64,000 nt of DNA, taken from assembly GCA_964415675.1 (NCBI GenBank), contig CAYQBG010000009.1:1-64000 (forward strand), given 5' to 3'. The stretch is from UBA5336 sp964415675 (lineage in GTDB: Bacteria > Pseudomonadota > Alphaproteobacteria > Caulobacterales > Hyphomonadaceae). Shown piece by piece: positions 44,236 through 52,420 of this stretch; position 1 is the stretch's first letter; each line of letters opens with the position of its first letter. Below the pieces are notes generated by a model. The model saw nothing but the letters and a program-made list of their open reading frames with translations. It had not been told where the DNA came from and searched no databases. The position numbers were made by a program, and so were the translations under genes.

Positions 44236-46467
44236 TCAGGCCGCGACCTTTGCGTCCTGTTTCGCCGGCGGGAAGCGGGAATAGAAAGTCTCGCCCTTCT
44301 CGGCCATTTCACGCAGGAGTGCCGGTGCTTCGAACCGCTCGCCATATTCCGAGGCAAGGCGATCAGCCTCGGCGACGAATTCCGGGATGCCCCAGATCAG
44401 GTCCATATAGGACGCGCAGCCGCCCGTGTAGGGCGCAAAGCCCCAGGCGAGGATAGAGCCGATATCGGCATCGCGCGCATCGGTGATGACGCCTTCCTCG
44501 AAACATCGGGCCACCTCGATCGCCTGACGCACCAGGAACCGGTTTGTCAGATGCTGTTTCAGCTCCGGCGGGCACTCATCAACCTTGACTTCCAGCTGTG
44601 AATTGAGGTCCGGCCAGAGCTTATCGGGACGGCCCTTCTCATTATAGTCGTAAAAGCCCTTGCCGGCCTTGCGCCCGACACGACCATTATCTTCCACGAG
44701 CCAGGCGAGGAACTGGGTGCGGTCATCGCTCTGGATATCCACGCCCATCGCCTCAGCAGTAGCACGGGTGACTTTCAGGGCTGTGTCGAGGCCAACGGAG
44801 TCGGACACTTCCAACGGGCCCATTGGCATGCCGGACTGGCGCCCGACATTCTCGATAATGGCCGGCTTGATGCCCTCGGCCAGCATCTCCATGCCCTCAC
44901 GGGTATAAGTGCCGAAGCAGCGCGATGTATAGAAGCCCCGGGAATCGTTGACCACGATCGGCGTCTTTCGGATCGCCAGCACATAATCGATCGACTTGGC
45001 GAGGGTCTCCTCGCTGGTCTTCTCGCCATTGATGATCTCGACAAGCCCCATCCGCTCGACCGGCGAGAAGAAGTGGATGCCGATGAAATTCTCCGGCCGT
45101 TTCGAAGCCTTGGCAAGACCGGTGATCGGCAGGGTCGAAGTGTTGGAGCCGAAGACCGCCTCCTCGCCAAGCACGGCTTCAGCCTGCTCGGTAATCTTCG
45201 CCTTCAGCTCTTCATTCTCGAACACGGCCTCGATGACCAGGTCGGCACCGCGCAGCTCTTCGTAATCATCGGTGGTGGTGATCAGGTCGAGCAGGGCATT
45301 GCCCTTTTCCTCGGTCGACTTGCCGCGCGAGATATCCTTTTCGACCAGCCGGCGAGAATAATCCTTGCCCTTCTCGGCGTTTTCCTTCGACACATCAACA
45401 AGCACGGTCGGGATGCCGGCCTTGGCCTGGACATAGGCAATGCCGGCACCCATCAGTCCGGCGCCAATCACGGCAACCTTGCTAAATTCGGTCTTCGGAT
45501 GACCCGCCGGGCGATTGGCGCCCTTGGACAGTTCCTGCATCGACAGGAAGAGCGAGCGGATCATCGCCTTGGCTTCCGGGCGCTGCTGGGTGTTGATGAA
45601 ATAGCGCGTCTCGATGCGCAGGCCCGCATCGATCGGCACCTGAATGCCTTCATAGACGCAGGAGAGGATGTTCTTCTGCGCAGGGAAATTGCCATAGGTC
45701 TTCGCCATCAGCATGGCATTGGCCATGGTCATCACCTGGCCGGCGCCTGGCGATTTGTGCGGCACGCCGCCGGGCACCTTGTAGCCCTTCTCGTCCCAGG
45801 GCGCCTGGGCCTGCGGATTGGCCTTCACCCAGGCCTTGGCGCGCTCGACAGTTTCCGCGCCGGGCGCGAGGTCCTGAACCACGCCCATCTTCATGGCCTT
45901 TTCGGCGTTGAAGCTCTTGCCCTCAAGAATCAGCGGCAGGGCTTCCTGCACACCAATAAGGCGCGGCAGGCGCTGCGTCCCGCCCGCGCCGGGCAACAGG
46001 CCGATCTTGGCTTCAGGCAGACCGAACTGGATCTTCGGATTGTCATTGGCGGCCACCCGGTAGTGGCAGGCGAGCGCCACTTCGAGGCCCCCGCCGAGGG
46101 CGAGGCCGTTCAGCGCACAGGCCACAGGCTTGCCGCAGGTCTCCAGCTGGCGAAGCGTCTTGTTGAGCGAGAAGCCGCGCTCGAACTGGGCGGCTTTCAA
46201 CTCGGCTTCGGACATTTCGCTTTCGGGTTTTCCGCCCGCGCTCTGCCCCATCTCGCCAAGATCAGCACCGGCGCAAAAACCCGAAGGCTTGCCGGAGGAA
46301 ACTACCAGGCCCTTGATCGCGTCATTGGTCGCGACTTCGTTGGTGATCGCGATGATGTCGGCAATGGCCTTGCCGGTCAGCGTGTTCATGCTGCGACCGG
46401 GCACGTCGAAGACCGCATGGGCAATGCCGTCGCCGTCAATGTCGAATTTGAATGTTTCGAGGTTCAT
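44236..46467 (-). CDS. FadB/FadJ-like enoyl-CoA hydratase/3-hydroxyacyl-CoA dehydrogenase
   Basis: This 743-residue fusion performs the hydration and oxidation steps of fatty-acid beta-oxidation. The hydratase part (1-about 200) contains FCAGADL for the oxyanion hole and GLPEAKIGLLPGAGG. The dehydrogenase part starts at the Rossmann motif VIGAGLMGAGIAY (about 331), with the catalytic His in IHFFSPVERM. A C-terminal helical half completes the family. It lies 70 bases downstream of the thiolase gene on the same strand, so the two are likely the alpha and beta partners of a multienzyme complex. Confidence 0.9.
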   Translation of the reverse strand: MNLETFKFDIDGDGIAHAVFDVPGRSMNTLTGKAIADIIAITNEVATNDAIKGLVVSSGKPSGFCAGADLGEMGQSAGGKPESEMSEAELKAAQFERGFSLNKTLRQLETCGKPVACALNGLALGGGLEVALACHYRVAANDNPKIQFGLPEAKIGLLPGAGGTQRLPRLIGVQEALPLILEGKSFNAEKAMKMGVVQDLAPGAETVERAKAWVKANPQAQAPWDEKGYKVPGGVPHKSPGAGQVMTMANAMLMAKTYGNFPAQKNILSCVYEGIQVPIDAGLRIETRYFINTQQRPEAKAMIRSLFLSMQELSKGANRPAGHPKTEFSKVAVIGAGLMGAGIAYVQAKAGIPTVLVDVSKENAEKGKDYSRRLVEKDISRGKSTEEKGNALLDLITTTDDYEELRGADLVIEAVFENEELKAKITEQAEAVLGEEAVFGSNTSTLPITGLAKASKRPENFIGIHFFSPVERMGLVEIINGEKTSEETLAKSIDYVLAIRKTPIVVNDSRGFYTSRCFGTYTREGMEMLAEGIKPAIIENVGRQSGMPMGPLEVSDSVGLDTALKVTRATAEAMGVDIQSDDRTQFLAWLVEDNGRVGRKAGKGFYDYNEKGRPDKLWPDLNSQLEVKVDECPPELKQHLTNRFLVRQAIEVARCFEEGVITDARDADIGSILAWGFAPYTGGCASYMDLIWGIPEFVAEADRLASEYGERFEAPALLREMAEKGETFYSRFPPAKQDAKVAA

Positions 46468-46500
46468 TTGTTAATTTGCTCCATTGTGCAATGCGGGCCA

Positions 46501-46522
46501 CCTCCCCCGCAAGCGGAGGAGG
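46501..46522. repeat. GC-rich hairpin between thiolase and fadB-like genes
   Basis: CCTCC with CCG pairs with CGG and GGAGG around a CAAG loop, with one mismatch. It occupies the intercistronic gap. A similar G/C-rich hairpin with a CTTG loop lies near 50556-50576, so both may belong to a small repetitive palindrome family. Confidence 0.5.
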
Positions 46523-46536
46523 ACCGGCGCTTTCGA

Positions 46537-47742
46537 CTACACGCGTTCGATGATCGTCGCGGTGCCCATGCCAGCGCCGACGCAGAGCGTGACCAGCGCG
46601 GTTTCCTTGCCGGTGCGCTCCAGCTCATCGACCATGGTGCCGAGCAGCATCGCGCCGGTCGCGCCGAGGGGATGACCAAACGCGATGGCGCCGCCATTCA
46701 CGTTCATCTTCTCGTGCGGAATGTCGAGCAGCTCCATCATCAGCATTGGCACTGAAGCGAAGGCTTCGTTGAGCTCATAGATGTCGATGTCGCCAACTTC
46801 CATGCCCGCCTTCTTGAGCGCTTTCTGGGTCACATAAGTCGGCCCTGTCAGCATGATGCCCGGCTCGGAACCAATGGACGCCATGGCGCGGATACGCGCG
46901 CGGGGCTTGAGGCCATTGACCTCGCCCATTTCCTTGCTTCCAAACAGGACAGCCGAGGCGCCATCGACGATACCCGAAGAGTTGCCCGCATGATGGACAT
47001 GATTGATCTCTTCCAGCTCCGGATAGCGCTGCTTGATCACCTCGTCGAAGCCCATGCCTCCCATTCCGGCAAAGGAGGGGTTGAGTCCGGCGAGCGACTG
47101 CATGTCGGCATCCGGGCGCATATGTTCGTCATGGTCCAGGATGGTACCGCCCATCTGGTCCTTGACCGGAACGATGGATCTGGCAAATCGGCCCTCACTC
47201 CAGGCCGTCGCAGCGCGCTTCTGGCTCTCAACGGCATAGGCGTCCACATCGTCGCGCGAAAAGCCGTATTTCGTGGCAATCGTATCGGCGCCGATACCCT
47301 GCGGGGCGAAATAGGTCTTGATGGCCACTTGCGGGTCGGACGACCAGGCGCCGCCCGCAGCGCCCATCGGGACGCGCGACATGCTTTCAACGCCGCCGCC
47401 AATGGCCATGTCGGCCTCGCCGGTGATCACCTTTGAGGCAGCCATGTTGCAGGCTTCCAGGCCCGAGGCGCAGAAACGATCAACCTGCACACCGGCCGTG
47501 GTCTCGGCATAGTCAGCGTTCAGCACGGCGATGCGGGCAATATCACCGCCCTGCTCGCCGACCGGCGAGACACAGCCCAGGACGACATCGTCGACATGGG
47601 CGGTGTCGAGCTCATTGCGCTCGCGCACAGCCTGCAGCGCCTGTGTCGCGAGCGACATTGCCGTGATCTCATGAAGCGATCCGGATTTCTTGCCCTTGCC
47701 GCGCGGGGTGCGCACAGCGTCGTAAATATATGCTTCGGCCAT
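46537..47742 (-). CDS. Acetyl-CoA C-acyltransferase (FadA-type thiolase)
   Basis: This 401-residue thiolase shows the active-site Cys in FCASGLEA (near residue 88), the catalytic His in FGHPLGATGA and the second Cys in CVGAGMGTA near the end. It cleaves 3-ketoacyl-CoA to acetyl-CoA and a shortened acyl-CoA in the last step of beta-oxidation. AAGGAGG precedes the ATG. It is encoded between the small membrane proteins and the FadB-like partner on the same strand. Confidence 0.92.
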   Translation of the reverse strand: MAEAYIYDAVRTPRGKGKKSGSLHEITAMSLATQALQAVRERNELDTAHVDDVVLGCVSPVGEQGGDIARIAVLNADYAETTAGVQVDRFCASGLEACNMAASKVITGEADMAIGGGVESMSRVPMGAAGGAWSSDPQVAIKTYFAPQGIGADTIATKYGFSRDDVDAYAVESQKRAATAWSEGRFARSIVPVKDQMGGTILDHDEHMRPDADMQSLAGLNPSFAGMGGMGFDEVIKQRYPELEEINHVHHAGNSSGIVDGASAVLFGSKEMGEVNGLKPRARIRAMASIGSEPGIMLTGPTYVTQKALKKAGMEVGDIDIYELNEAFASVPMLMMELLDIPHEKMNVNGGAIAFGHPLGATGAMLLGTMVDELERTGKETALVTLCVGAGMGTATIIERV

Positions 47743-47790
47743 GGATAGGGTCCTCCTTGGGATGTTCTTTTGGGTGAGAGTCTTTGGTGG

Positions 47791-47928
47791 TTATTCGGCG
47801 GGTGGGGCGGTTTTGGTCTTATCGGGGTCAGCGGAATCAGCGACCCGACCGCCGAGCCAGTTGGCGATCATGATGCCGACAAACACAATTCCAAGGCCGA
47901 TCCAGTTCTCGAGGGAAAGCTCATTCAT
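47791..47928 (-). CDS. Tiny single-pass membrane protein (45 aa)
   Basis: ATG at 47928 overlaps the stop of the preceding gene (ATGAATGA), and the frame runs 45 codons to TAA. The protein has one clean helix (about 9-25, starting WIGLGIVFVG) and a short charged Pro/Lys tail. The frame, overlap and membrane helix support a real small gene despite its length. It sits in the beta-oxidation operon before the thiolase. Function unknown; small single-pass proteins can modulate a membrane partner such as the 69-residue protein encoded just before it. Confidence 0.6.
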   Translation of the reverse strand: MNELSLENWIGLGIVFVGIMIANWLGGRVADSADPDKTKTAPPAE

Positions 47929-48130
47929 TGGTCTTTACCTTCATCGACTTCAAATGGGTTGTTGCCACATAATGTAATACCAAACCGGCTACCGTGAACG
48001 CGAGTGCCGCGAACATCTGGCCGTCTGCCAGCGAACTTAGCCCGCCTGCGATGATTGCGCCCACGGCTAGCGCATTGAAAAAGGTCGCCCTGGCCTTCTG
48101 AATATCATTGTATCGCTCTTCCCGTGTCAT
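47921..48130 (-). CDS. Small two-helix membrane protein
   Basis: This 69-residue protein has two membrane helices (about 18-34 and 39-59) after a charged N-terminus beginning MTREERYNDIQ. Its start overlaps the thioesterase stop as ATGA, and the 45-residue gene overlaps its end. The three genes are therefore co-translated. No family is recognised, and the connection to fatty-acid oxidation is by position only. Confidence 0.7.
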   Translation of the reverse strand: MTREERYNDIQKARATFFNALAVGAIIAGGLSSLADGQMFAALAFTVAGLVLHYVATTHLKSMKVKTNE

Positions 48131-48558
48131 GTCGCCGGGGCCTTCCGGGGATTGATGGCGAGGGTGGCGACCGCGCGGGCCGCTTCTTTCCCTCGTGTAT
48201 CATAGAGCTCTGCATCGGCGAAGATGACGGCCCGGCCGATATTGCGCAGGCGAGCGAAGACCTCGATGGCACCGGTTTTCACGGGCCGCAGGAATGTCGT
48301 GTGCAGGTCGATAGTGGAGGGAAATTTCTCATTGCCCGTCTTCATGGTGGCGAGCATGCCGATCGTGTCATCCATCATGGCGCAGAGATAGCCGCCCTGG
48401 ATATAGCCCGCCGGGTTGGTGAATTCGGGCTTACCGTCAAACCGTACGCTGGTTGTCAGCGCGCTCATGTCCAGCGCGAGTAGCTCAAAACCCAGCGACA
48501 CCGAGCTGTTGGCCGGTGTCGGGAAGGTCTTATGGATCAGCGCGCGGTCGTCTGCCAC
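48127..48558 (-). CDS. PaaI-type hotdog thioesterase
   Basis: GTG at 48558 is used, with GAGGAC upstream; it gives 143 residues. The hotdog fold is recognisable from NPAGYIQGGYLCAMMDDTIG (the family HGG-like region, here QGG) and TIDLHTTFLRPVKTG. Such enzymes hydrolyse acyl-CoA thioesters, often aromatic or medium-chain. The motif Gln-Gly-Gly replaces the usual His-Gly-Gly, which may change substrate choice. It lies four bases after the acyl-CoA dehydrogenase stop. Confidence 0.85.
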   Translation of the reverse strand: MADDRALIHKTFPTPANSSVSLGFELLALDMSALTTSVRFDGKPEFTNPAGYIQGGYLCAMMDDTIGMLATMKTGNEKFPSTIDLHTTFLRPVKTGAIEVFARLRNIGRAVIFADAELYDTRGKEAARAVATLAINPRKAPAT

Positions 48559-48562
48559 AGTC

Positions 48563-49729
48563 TTAAAGCGTCCTCGCGATCAGCACCTTCATGATCTCAT
48601 TGGCCCCGCCATAGATGCGCTGGACGCGGGCATCGGCCCACATCTGGGCGATGGGGTATTCGTCCATATAGCCATAACCGCCATGCAGCTGGACGCATTC
48701 ATCGATGATCTTGCACTGCAGATCCGAGATCCAGTATTTGCTCATCGAGGCGGTGGCGGGGTCCAGCTCGCCCTTTAGCAGCAATTCGGTGCATTTGTCG
48801 GCGAAGATGCGCGCCACGGTCGCCTCGGTCTTGGCCTCGGCAAGCTTGAACTGCGTGTTCTGGAAGTCCAGAAGGCGCTGGCCGAAAGCCTTGCGCTGCT
48901 TCACATAGTCGATTGTCTCGTGCAGAGCCCGCTCGATCATGCCGATGCCCTGCAGGCCGATGATATGGCGCTCCTGGGGGAGCTGCTGCATCAGCTGGAT
49001 GAAGCCCTGGCCCTCCTCACCACCAATCAGGGCATCGGCGGGCACTTTCACATCATTGAAGAACAGTTCCGACGTGTCGGCAGCATGCTGGCCGACCTTG
49101 TCGAGATTTCGCCCGCGCGAGAAGCCGTCAACCTCATCGGTATCGACGAGCATCAGCGAGACGCCCTTGGCCCCCTTGTCAGGATCGGTCTTGGCGACAA
49201 CGACGATCAGGTTTGCCGTCTGGCCATTGGAAATGAAGGTCTTCTGGCCGTTGATGATATAGCCGTTGCCATCCTTTTTCGCGGTGGTCCTGATATTCTG
49301 GAGATCGGAGCCAGTGCCAGGCTCGGTCATGGCGATGGCAAGGATCTTGTCGCCGCTGGCGCATTGCGGCAGGTATTTGCGCTTTTGCTCCTCGGTGCCG
49401 TAATGCTCCAGATAAGGCGCGATGATCGCGTTGTGCAGAGTGATGCCGAACCCGTCGACACCCTTCCATTGCTGCTGTTCGATGATCGCCGCCTCATGGC
49501 GGAAATCGCCCCCCGCACCGCCATATTCCTCACTGGTAGAGGCGCAGAGCAGACCCGCCTCGCCCGCTTTTTTCCACATTTCGCGCGGCACAAAGCCCTG
49601 CCCGCGCCAGTCCCCGACATGAGGCGCGCATTCGCGCTCGAAAAACTGGCCGACCGCATCGGAGAAGATCGCGATTTCTTCCTCACGGCGCCAATCGGGC
49701 TGCTGAATGTCGAGCGGGCTCACTTGCAT
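48563..49729 (-). CDS. Acyl-CoA dehydrogenase (long-chain/isovaleryl-like class)
   Basis: This 388-residue flavoprotein has the usual signatures AMTEPGTGSDL and QRKAFGQRL, with YGGANEIMKVLIA at the C-terminus. The residue that is the catalytic Glu in short- and medium-chain enzymes is Gly here (YGG), while Glu lies in ALHETIDYV, the position used by long-chain and isovaleryl enzymes. It opens the beta-oxidation operon by forming the 2,3-double bond with FAD. A MerR-type palindrome lies 40 bases upstream of the start. Confidence 0.88.
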   Translation of the reverse strand: MQVSPLDIQQPDWRREEEIAIFSDAVGQFFERECAPHVGDWRGQGFVPREMWKKAGEAGLLCASTSEEYGGAGGDFRHEAAIIEQQQWKGVDGFGITLHNAIIAPYLEHYGTEEQKRKYLPQCASGDKILAIAMTEPGTGSDLQNIRTTAKKDGNGYIINGQKTFISNGQTANLIVVVAKTDPDKGAKGVSLMLVDTDEVDGFSRGRNLDKVGQHAADTSELFFNDVKVPADALIGGEEGQGFIQLMQQLPQERHIIGLQGIGMIERALHETIDYVKQRKAFGQRLLDFQNTQFKLAEAKTEATVARIFADKCTELLLKGELDPATASMSKYWISDLQCKIIDECVQLHGGYGYMDEYPIAQMWADARVQRIYGGANEIMKVLIARTL

Positions 49730-49768
49730 TGTCCTGTCTCCCTGAAACAGCGCGCATATGATTTGCGC

Positions 49769-49788
49769 TTACGTTTGCGTCAACGTCA
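49769..49788. promoter_or_regulatory. MerR/LiuR-type operator candidate
   Basis: TTACGTTTGCGTCAACGTCA carries inverted ACGTT (49771-49775) and AACGT (49782-49786) and resembles operators of LiuR-type MerR regulators of branched-chain amino acid and fatty-acid degradation. It is 40 bases upstream of the acyl-CoA dehydrogenase start. No MerR gene is present in the window. Confidence 0.5.
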
Positions 49789-49862
49789 TATAACAAGCTG
49801 ACAGCATCTTGTCTTGACCTGTCGCTGGGGAAGCGGCGGCAGATTCAATGCACTGCCAACGG

Positions 49863-50525
49863 TTATGCAGCGGCGAGCAGGCTCTCAAACACGCCGCGAC
49901 CATCCCCACCGCCTTCATGGTTGCCCATGGCGCGTTCCGGATGCGGCATCATGCCGAGAATGCGACCGTTTTCGCTCACAATGCCCGCAATATCGCGCGC
50001 CGAGCCGTTCGGATTGCCACAATAGCGGAAAACCACGCGGCCTTCGCCTTCCAGCAGGTCGAGCACATCCTCATCGGCGACATAGTTGCCGTCATGATGG
50101 GCAATCGGGATAGACACCTCACCCCGGCCGGCATAGGCGCTTGTAAACGCGCTGTTGGCGCTGCCAACGCTAAGCGGCTGCGCACGACAGACAAAGTTCA
50201 GAGAGGCATTCCGGATCAGCGCGCCGGGCAGAAGCTGTGTTTCGGTGAGCACCTGGAACCCGTTGCAGATGCCAAGGACATAGCCGCCACGTTCTGCATG
50301 GGCCTTCAGCGCCGGCACCACCGGAGAATTGGCCGCAATGGCGCCACAACGGAGATAATCGCCATAGGAAAAACCGCCGGGGACGACGACAAGGTCGATC
50401 CCGCCCGGCAGGTCGGTGTCCTTGTGCCAGACCATGGCCGGCGGAGAGCCGGTCACCCCCTCCAGAGCCGTAGCCGCGTCGCGATCACAATTGGAGCCGG
50501 GAAAAACGAGAACAGCAGACTTCAT
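49863..50525 (-). CDS. purQ: Phosphoribosylformylglycinamidine synthase glutaminase subunit PurQ
   Basis: This 220-residue class I glutamine amidotransferase shows the nucleophile Cys in LGICNGFQVL, the oxyanion region in VVPGGFSYGDYLR and the His/Glu pair in MPHPERAMG. It supplies ammonia to PurL. The small-type PurL at 37468 needs both PurQ and PurS. PurS, normally just upstream of purQ, is absent here, because the next gene is divergent only 110 bases away. Confidence 0.93.
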   Translation of the reverse strand: MKSAVLVFPGSNCDRDAATALEGVTGSPPAMVWHKDTDLPGGIDLVVVPGGFSYGDYLRCGAIAANSPVVPALKAHAERGGYVLGICNGFQVLTETQLLPGALIRNASLNFVCRAQPLSVGSANSAFTSAYAGRGEVSIPIAHHDGNYVADEDVLDLLEGEGRVVFRYCGNPNGSARDIAGIVSENGRILGMMPHPERAMGNHEGGGDGRGVFESLLAAA

Positions 50526-50634
50526 GATCCTTCCTCTAGGCCATTCCGGCGCGCTGGGGAAGGGGCTTGCCTCCCCGCACCATTGCGCGCAATCAGAAGG
50601 TTAACGTATTTCTGTTAGAAGAATGGAGAGGGTG

Positions 50635-50940
50635 ATGAAAATATTGCTCACAGCATTGTTCGCGCTTCCCGTACTGACCGCATGCAACACGGTTTCCGGC
50701 GTAGGCAAGGATGTACAGGCGGTCGGGAACGGCATTTCGAGCGCCTCCTCCTATGTCCAGCGCGAGGTGTTCGGCGCCGGCCCCCAACCGGGGCAGGCTG
50801 CCCGCCTGGAGCCGGTTTCCGCCACGCGCCAGGCCACTGTAACGGTCGGGCGCGCCTGCGACCCGAATGGGGAACTTGCAGGTGGGGAAGGACTTCCGCC
50901 TTGCCAGACCCGCTCGATCCGCAGATATACGCGGCGCTGA
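50635..50940 (+). CDS. Entericidin-like small lipoprotein
   Basis: ATG at 50635 follows GGAGAGGG and gives 101 residues. The signal and lipobox LTAC are followed by NTVSGVGKDVQAVGNGIS, the conserved core of entericidin A/B-type lipoproteins. The C-terminal half is longer than in entericidin (about 45 aa total) and contains two Cys residues. Entericidins are small envelope lipoproteins, some linked to programmed cell lysis in E. coli; a role in this lineage is not established. It is divergent from purQ. Confidence 0.75.
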   Translation: MKILLTALFALPVLTACNTVSGVGKDVQAVGNGISSASSYVQREVFGAGPQPGQAARLEPVSATRQATVTVGRACDPNGELAGGEGLPPCQTRSIRRYTRR

Positions 50941-51245
50941 TTGCATTATTGCCGCCCAGCTGACTTCCCCCTCCTCCGGAGACGAGAAAGGGGGGGCATT
51001 CGCCCGCCTTGCGTAGGGCGGATCGGAGAGGGCCCGATGAAAAAACGCCGGCAAGAATGGAAAAGCCGCTTGAGAAACGTCGACGAGATGGCATCTGCCG
51101 TATGGCTGGCAACTGACGGATCGGACTGCCGGCCGCGCTGAATCCGGTATTGTAGTTGAGGCAGATTTTGCCCTCGACACCTGCGTGAGCTGTTATCACC
51201 CCTGCGTGTTCAGCCTGAGGATTATCGCCAACTCGTCACATCAAA
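50941..51245. other. Intergenic stretch with no convincing gene
   Basis: Between the entericidin-like gene and the cytochrome c terminator I see no supported gene. A 34-codon frame starts at 51037 but has no ribosome binding site or recognisable sequence. Several G/C-rich palindromes are present near 50964-51005, of the kind seen at 46501. The stretch may include the 3' end of the entericidin transcript. Confidence 0.5.
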
Positions 51246-51274
51246 ACGCTCCGGCCCGCGCGGGACCGGAGCGT
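51246..51274 (-). terminator. Rho-independent terminator after cytochrome c gene
   Basis: ACGCTCCGG pairs perfectly with CCGGAGCGT across an 11-base loop; on the minus strand it is followed by TTTTGA, and on the plus strand by CTGCTTTCCTTTT. It lies 29 bases after the cytochrome c stop and may also end transcription from the left. Confidence 0.8.
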
Positions 51275-51303
51275 CTGCTTTCCTTTTCAGACCAGGCGCC
51301 GCG

Positions 51304-52239
51304 CTATTCCGGCTGGTCGCCGCCATCCTCATTGCCGCCGGCGCCAGACATCATCTCGCCAGCTTCGGACCCGGCCGCCCGAGCCGCCTCGCGTGCAGAA
51401 GTTTCGGCATCATTCGTGGCCGCTTCAATCTCGTCTGCTACGCCGCCGGGGATTAGCTCCACTTCACCGACATCGCCGTCATCCACGCCGGTTCCATTGA
51501 CCACATCCTGCACTTCGATTTCACCCGTCGCCTGCTGAGGGTCCATGTTTTCCATGCCGGTTTCCGGCAGCGTCGGCTCGACGGTCGCGCCGCCCTCTTC
51601 AGCATCCCCTGCGGCTGGCTCAGCCTCGCTTTCATCGGAGGCCTCCGGCAAGGGATCAGGAAATGCCGGCGCATCGGGCGAATAGGAAGCAAGATACGCA
51701 ATCACATTTGCGCGCTCATCGTCGCGGCGCAGGCCGGCAAAGGCCATGGAGGTGCCGCGTGCATAGCTACCCGGATTGTAAAGCCAGTCATTCATCTCCG
51801 CATAAGTCCAGTTGCCATCGACGCCTGACAGCACGCCAGAATAATTGAAGCCCTCATGATTGGCGATATCGGCGCCGATGACGCCATAGAGATTCGGCCC
51901 GGTGCCATTTGCCCCGCCCTGTTCGACAGTATGGCAGGTGGCGCACTTACCCTTGAAGCTGCGTTCGCCGCGCGAGGCATCCGCGCTGGCCAGGGCAAGG
52001 CCGAGGTCAAAAACCTCTTCTTCCTCTCCGCCGCCGCCGCCAGCGCCCTCGACAGCAACATAATAGGCATATTTCTTCTTCAGCTGCTCATTATAGGACA
52101 GCTCTTCGCCATGCTCCTCGCCATAATGGCCGGCGTCGCTTTCGACAAACACCGTGTCAGCAAGGGCGCGCAGCCCGAAAAACACCAGGGCGACAGCCAG
52201 AAGGCTGCCGAAAATCTTGTTGAGGGTGAGATCGCCCAT
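51304..52239 (-). CDS. Membrane-anchored cytochrome c (CycM-like) with acidic C-terminal tail
   Basis: An N-terminal uncleaved helix (about 8-27) anchors this 311-residue protein in the inner membrane, with the heme domain in the periplasm. The heme site CATCH (99-103) and the axial Met in TSMAFAG (Met165) identify a class I cytochrome c like CycM, which carries electrons from the bc1 complex to the aa3 oxidase. Unusually, residues about 190-311 form an acidic, Glu/Asp/Gly-rich tail with no matching domain. A terminator follows. Confidence 0.85.
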   Translation of the reverse strand: MGDLTLNKIFGSLLAVALVFFGLRALADTVFVESDAGHYGEEHGEELSYNEQLKKKYAYYVAVEGAGGGGGEEEEVFDLGLALASADASRGERSFKGKCATCHTVEQGGANGTGPNLYGVIGADIANHEGFNYSGVLSGVDGNWTYAEMNDWLYNPGSYARGTSMAFAGLRRDDERANVIAYLASYSPDAPAFPDPLPEASDESEAEPAAGDAEEGGATVEPTLPETGMENMDPQQATGEIEVQDVVNGTGVDDGDVGEVELIPGGVADEIEAATNDAETSAREAARAAGSEAGEMMSGAGGNEDGGDQPE

Positions 52240-52420
52240 GAACCCGTCTCTCTTCGCATCATGTCATCTTGGCGACAGCCTTCTGGCACGCTATCGGGAT
52301 CACCACAACAGACGTGGTGACGCAGCCCCCTTCATTGCGGGAGGGGAAGCACGACTCACCGCGCTATCTTGTCCGTCAGCACCGACAGGCTGCGGCGCCG
52401 CCAGCAGGAGTGAGCCAGTC

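Noticed and set aside
45073..46755. 560-codon plus-strand frame opposite the fadB-like gene
   Set aside because: It mirrors a clear enzyme gene and has low-complexity, unrecognisable content. It is a by-product of high GC and codon bias.
51037..51141. 34-codon frame starting MKKRRQEWK
   Set aside because: No ribosome binding site and no recognisable content; treated as chance.
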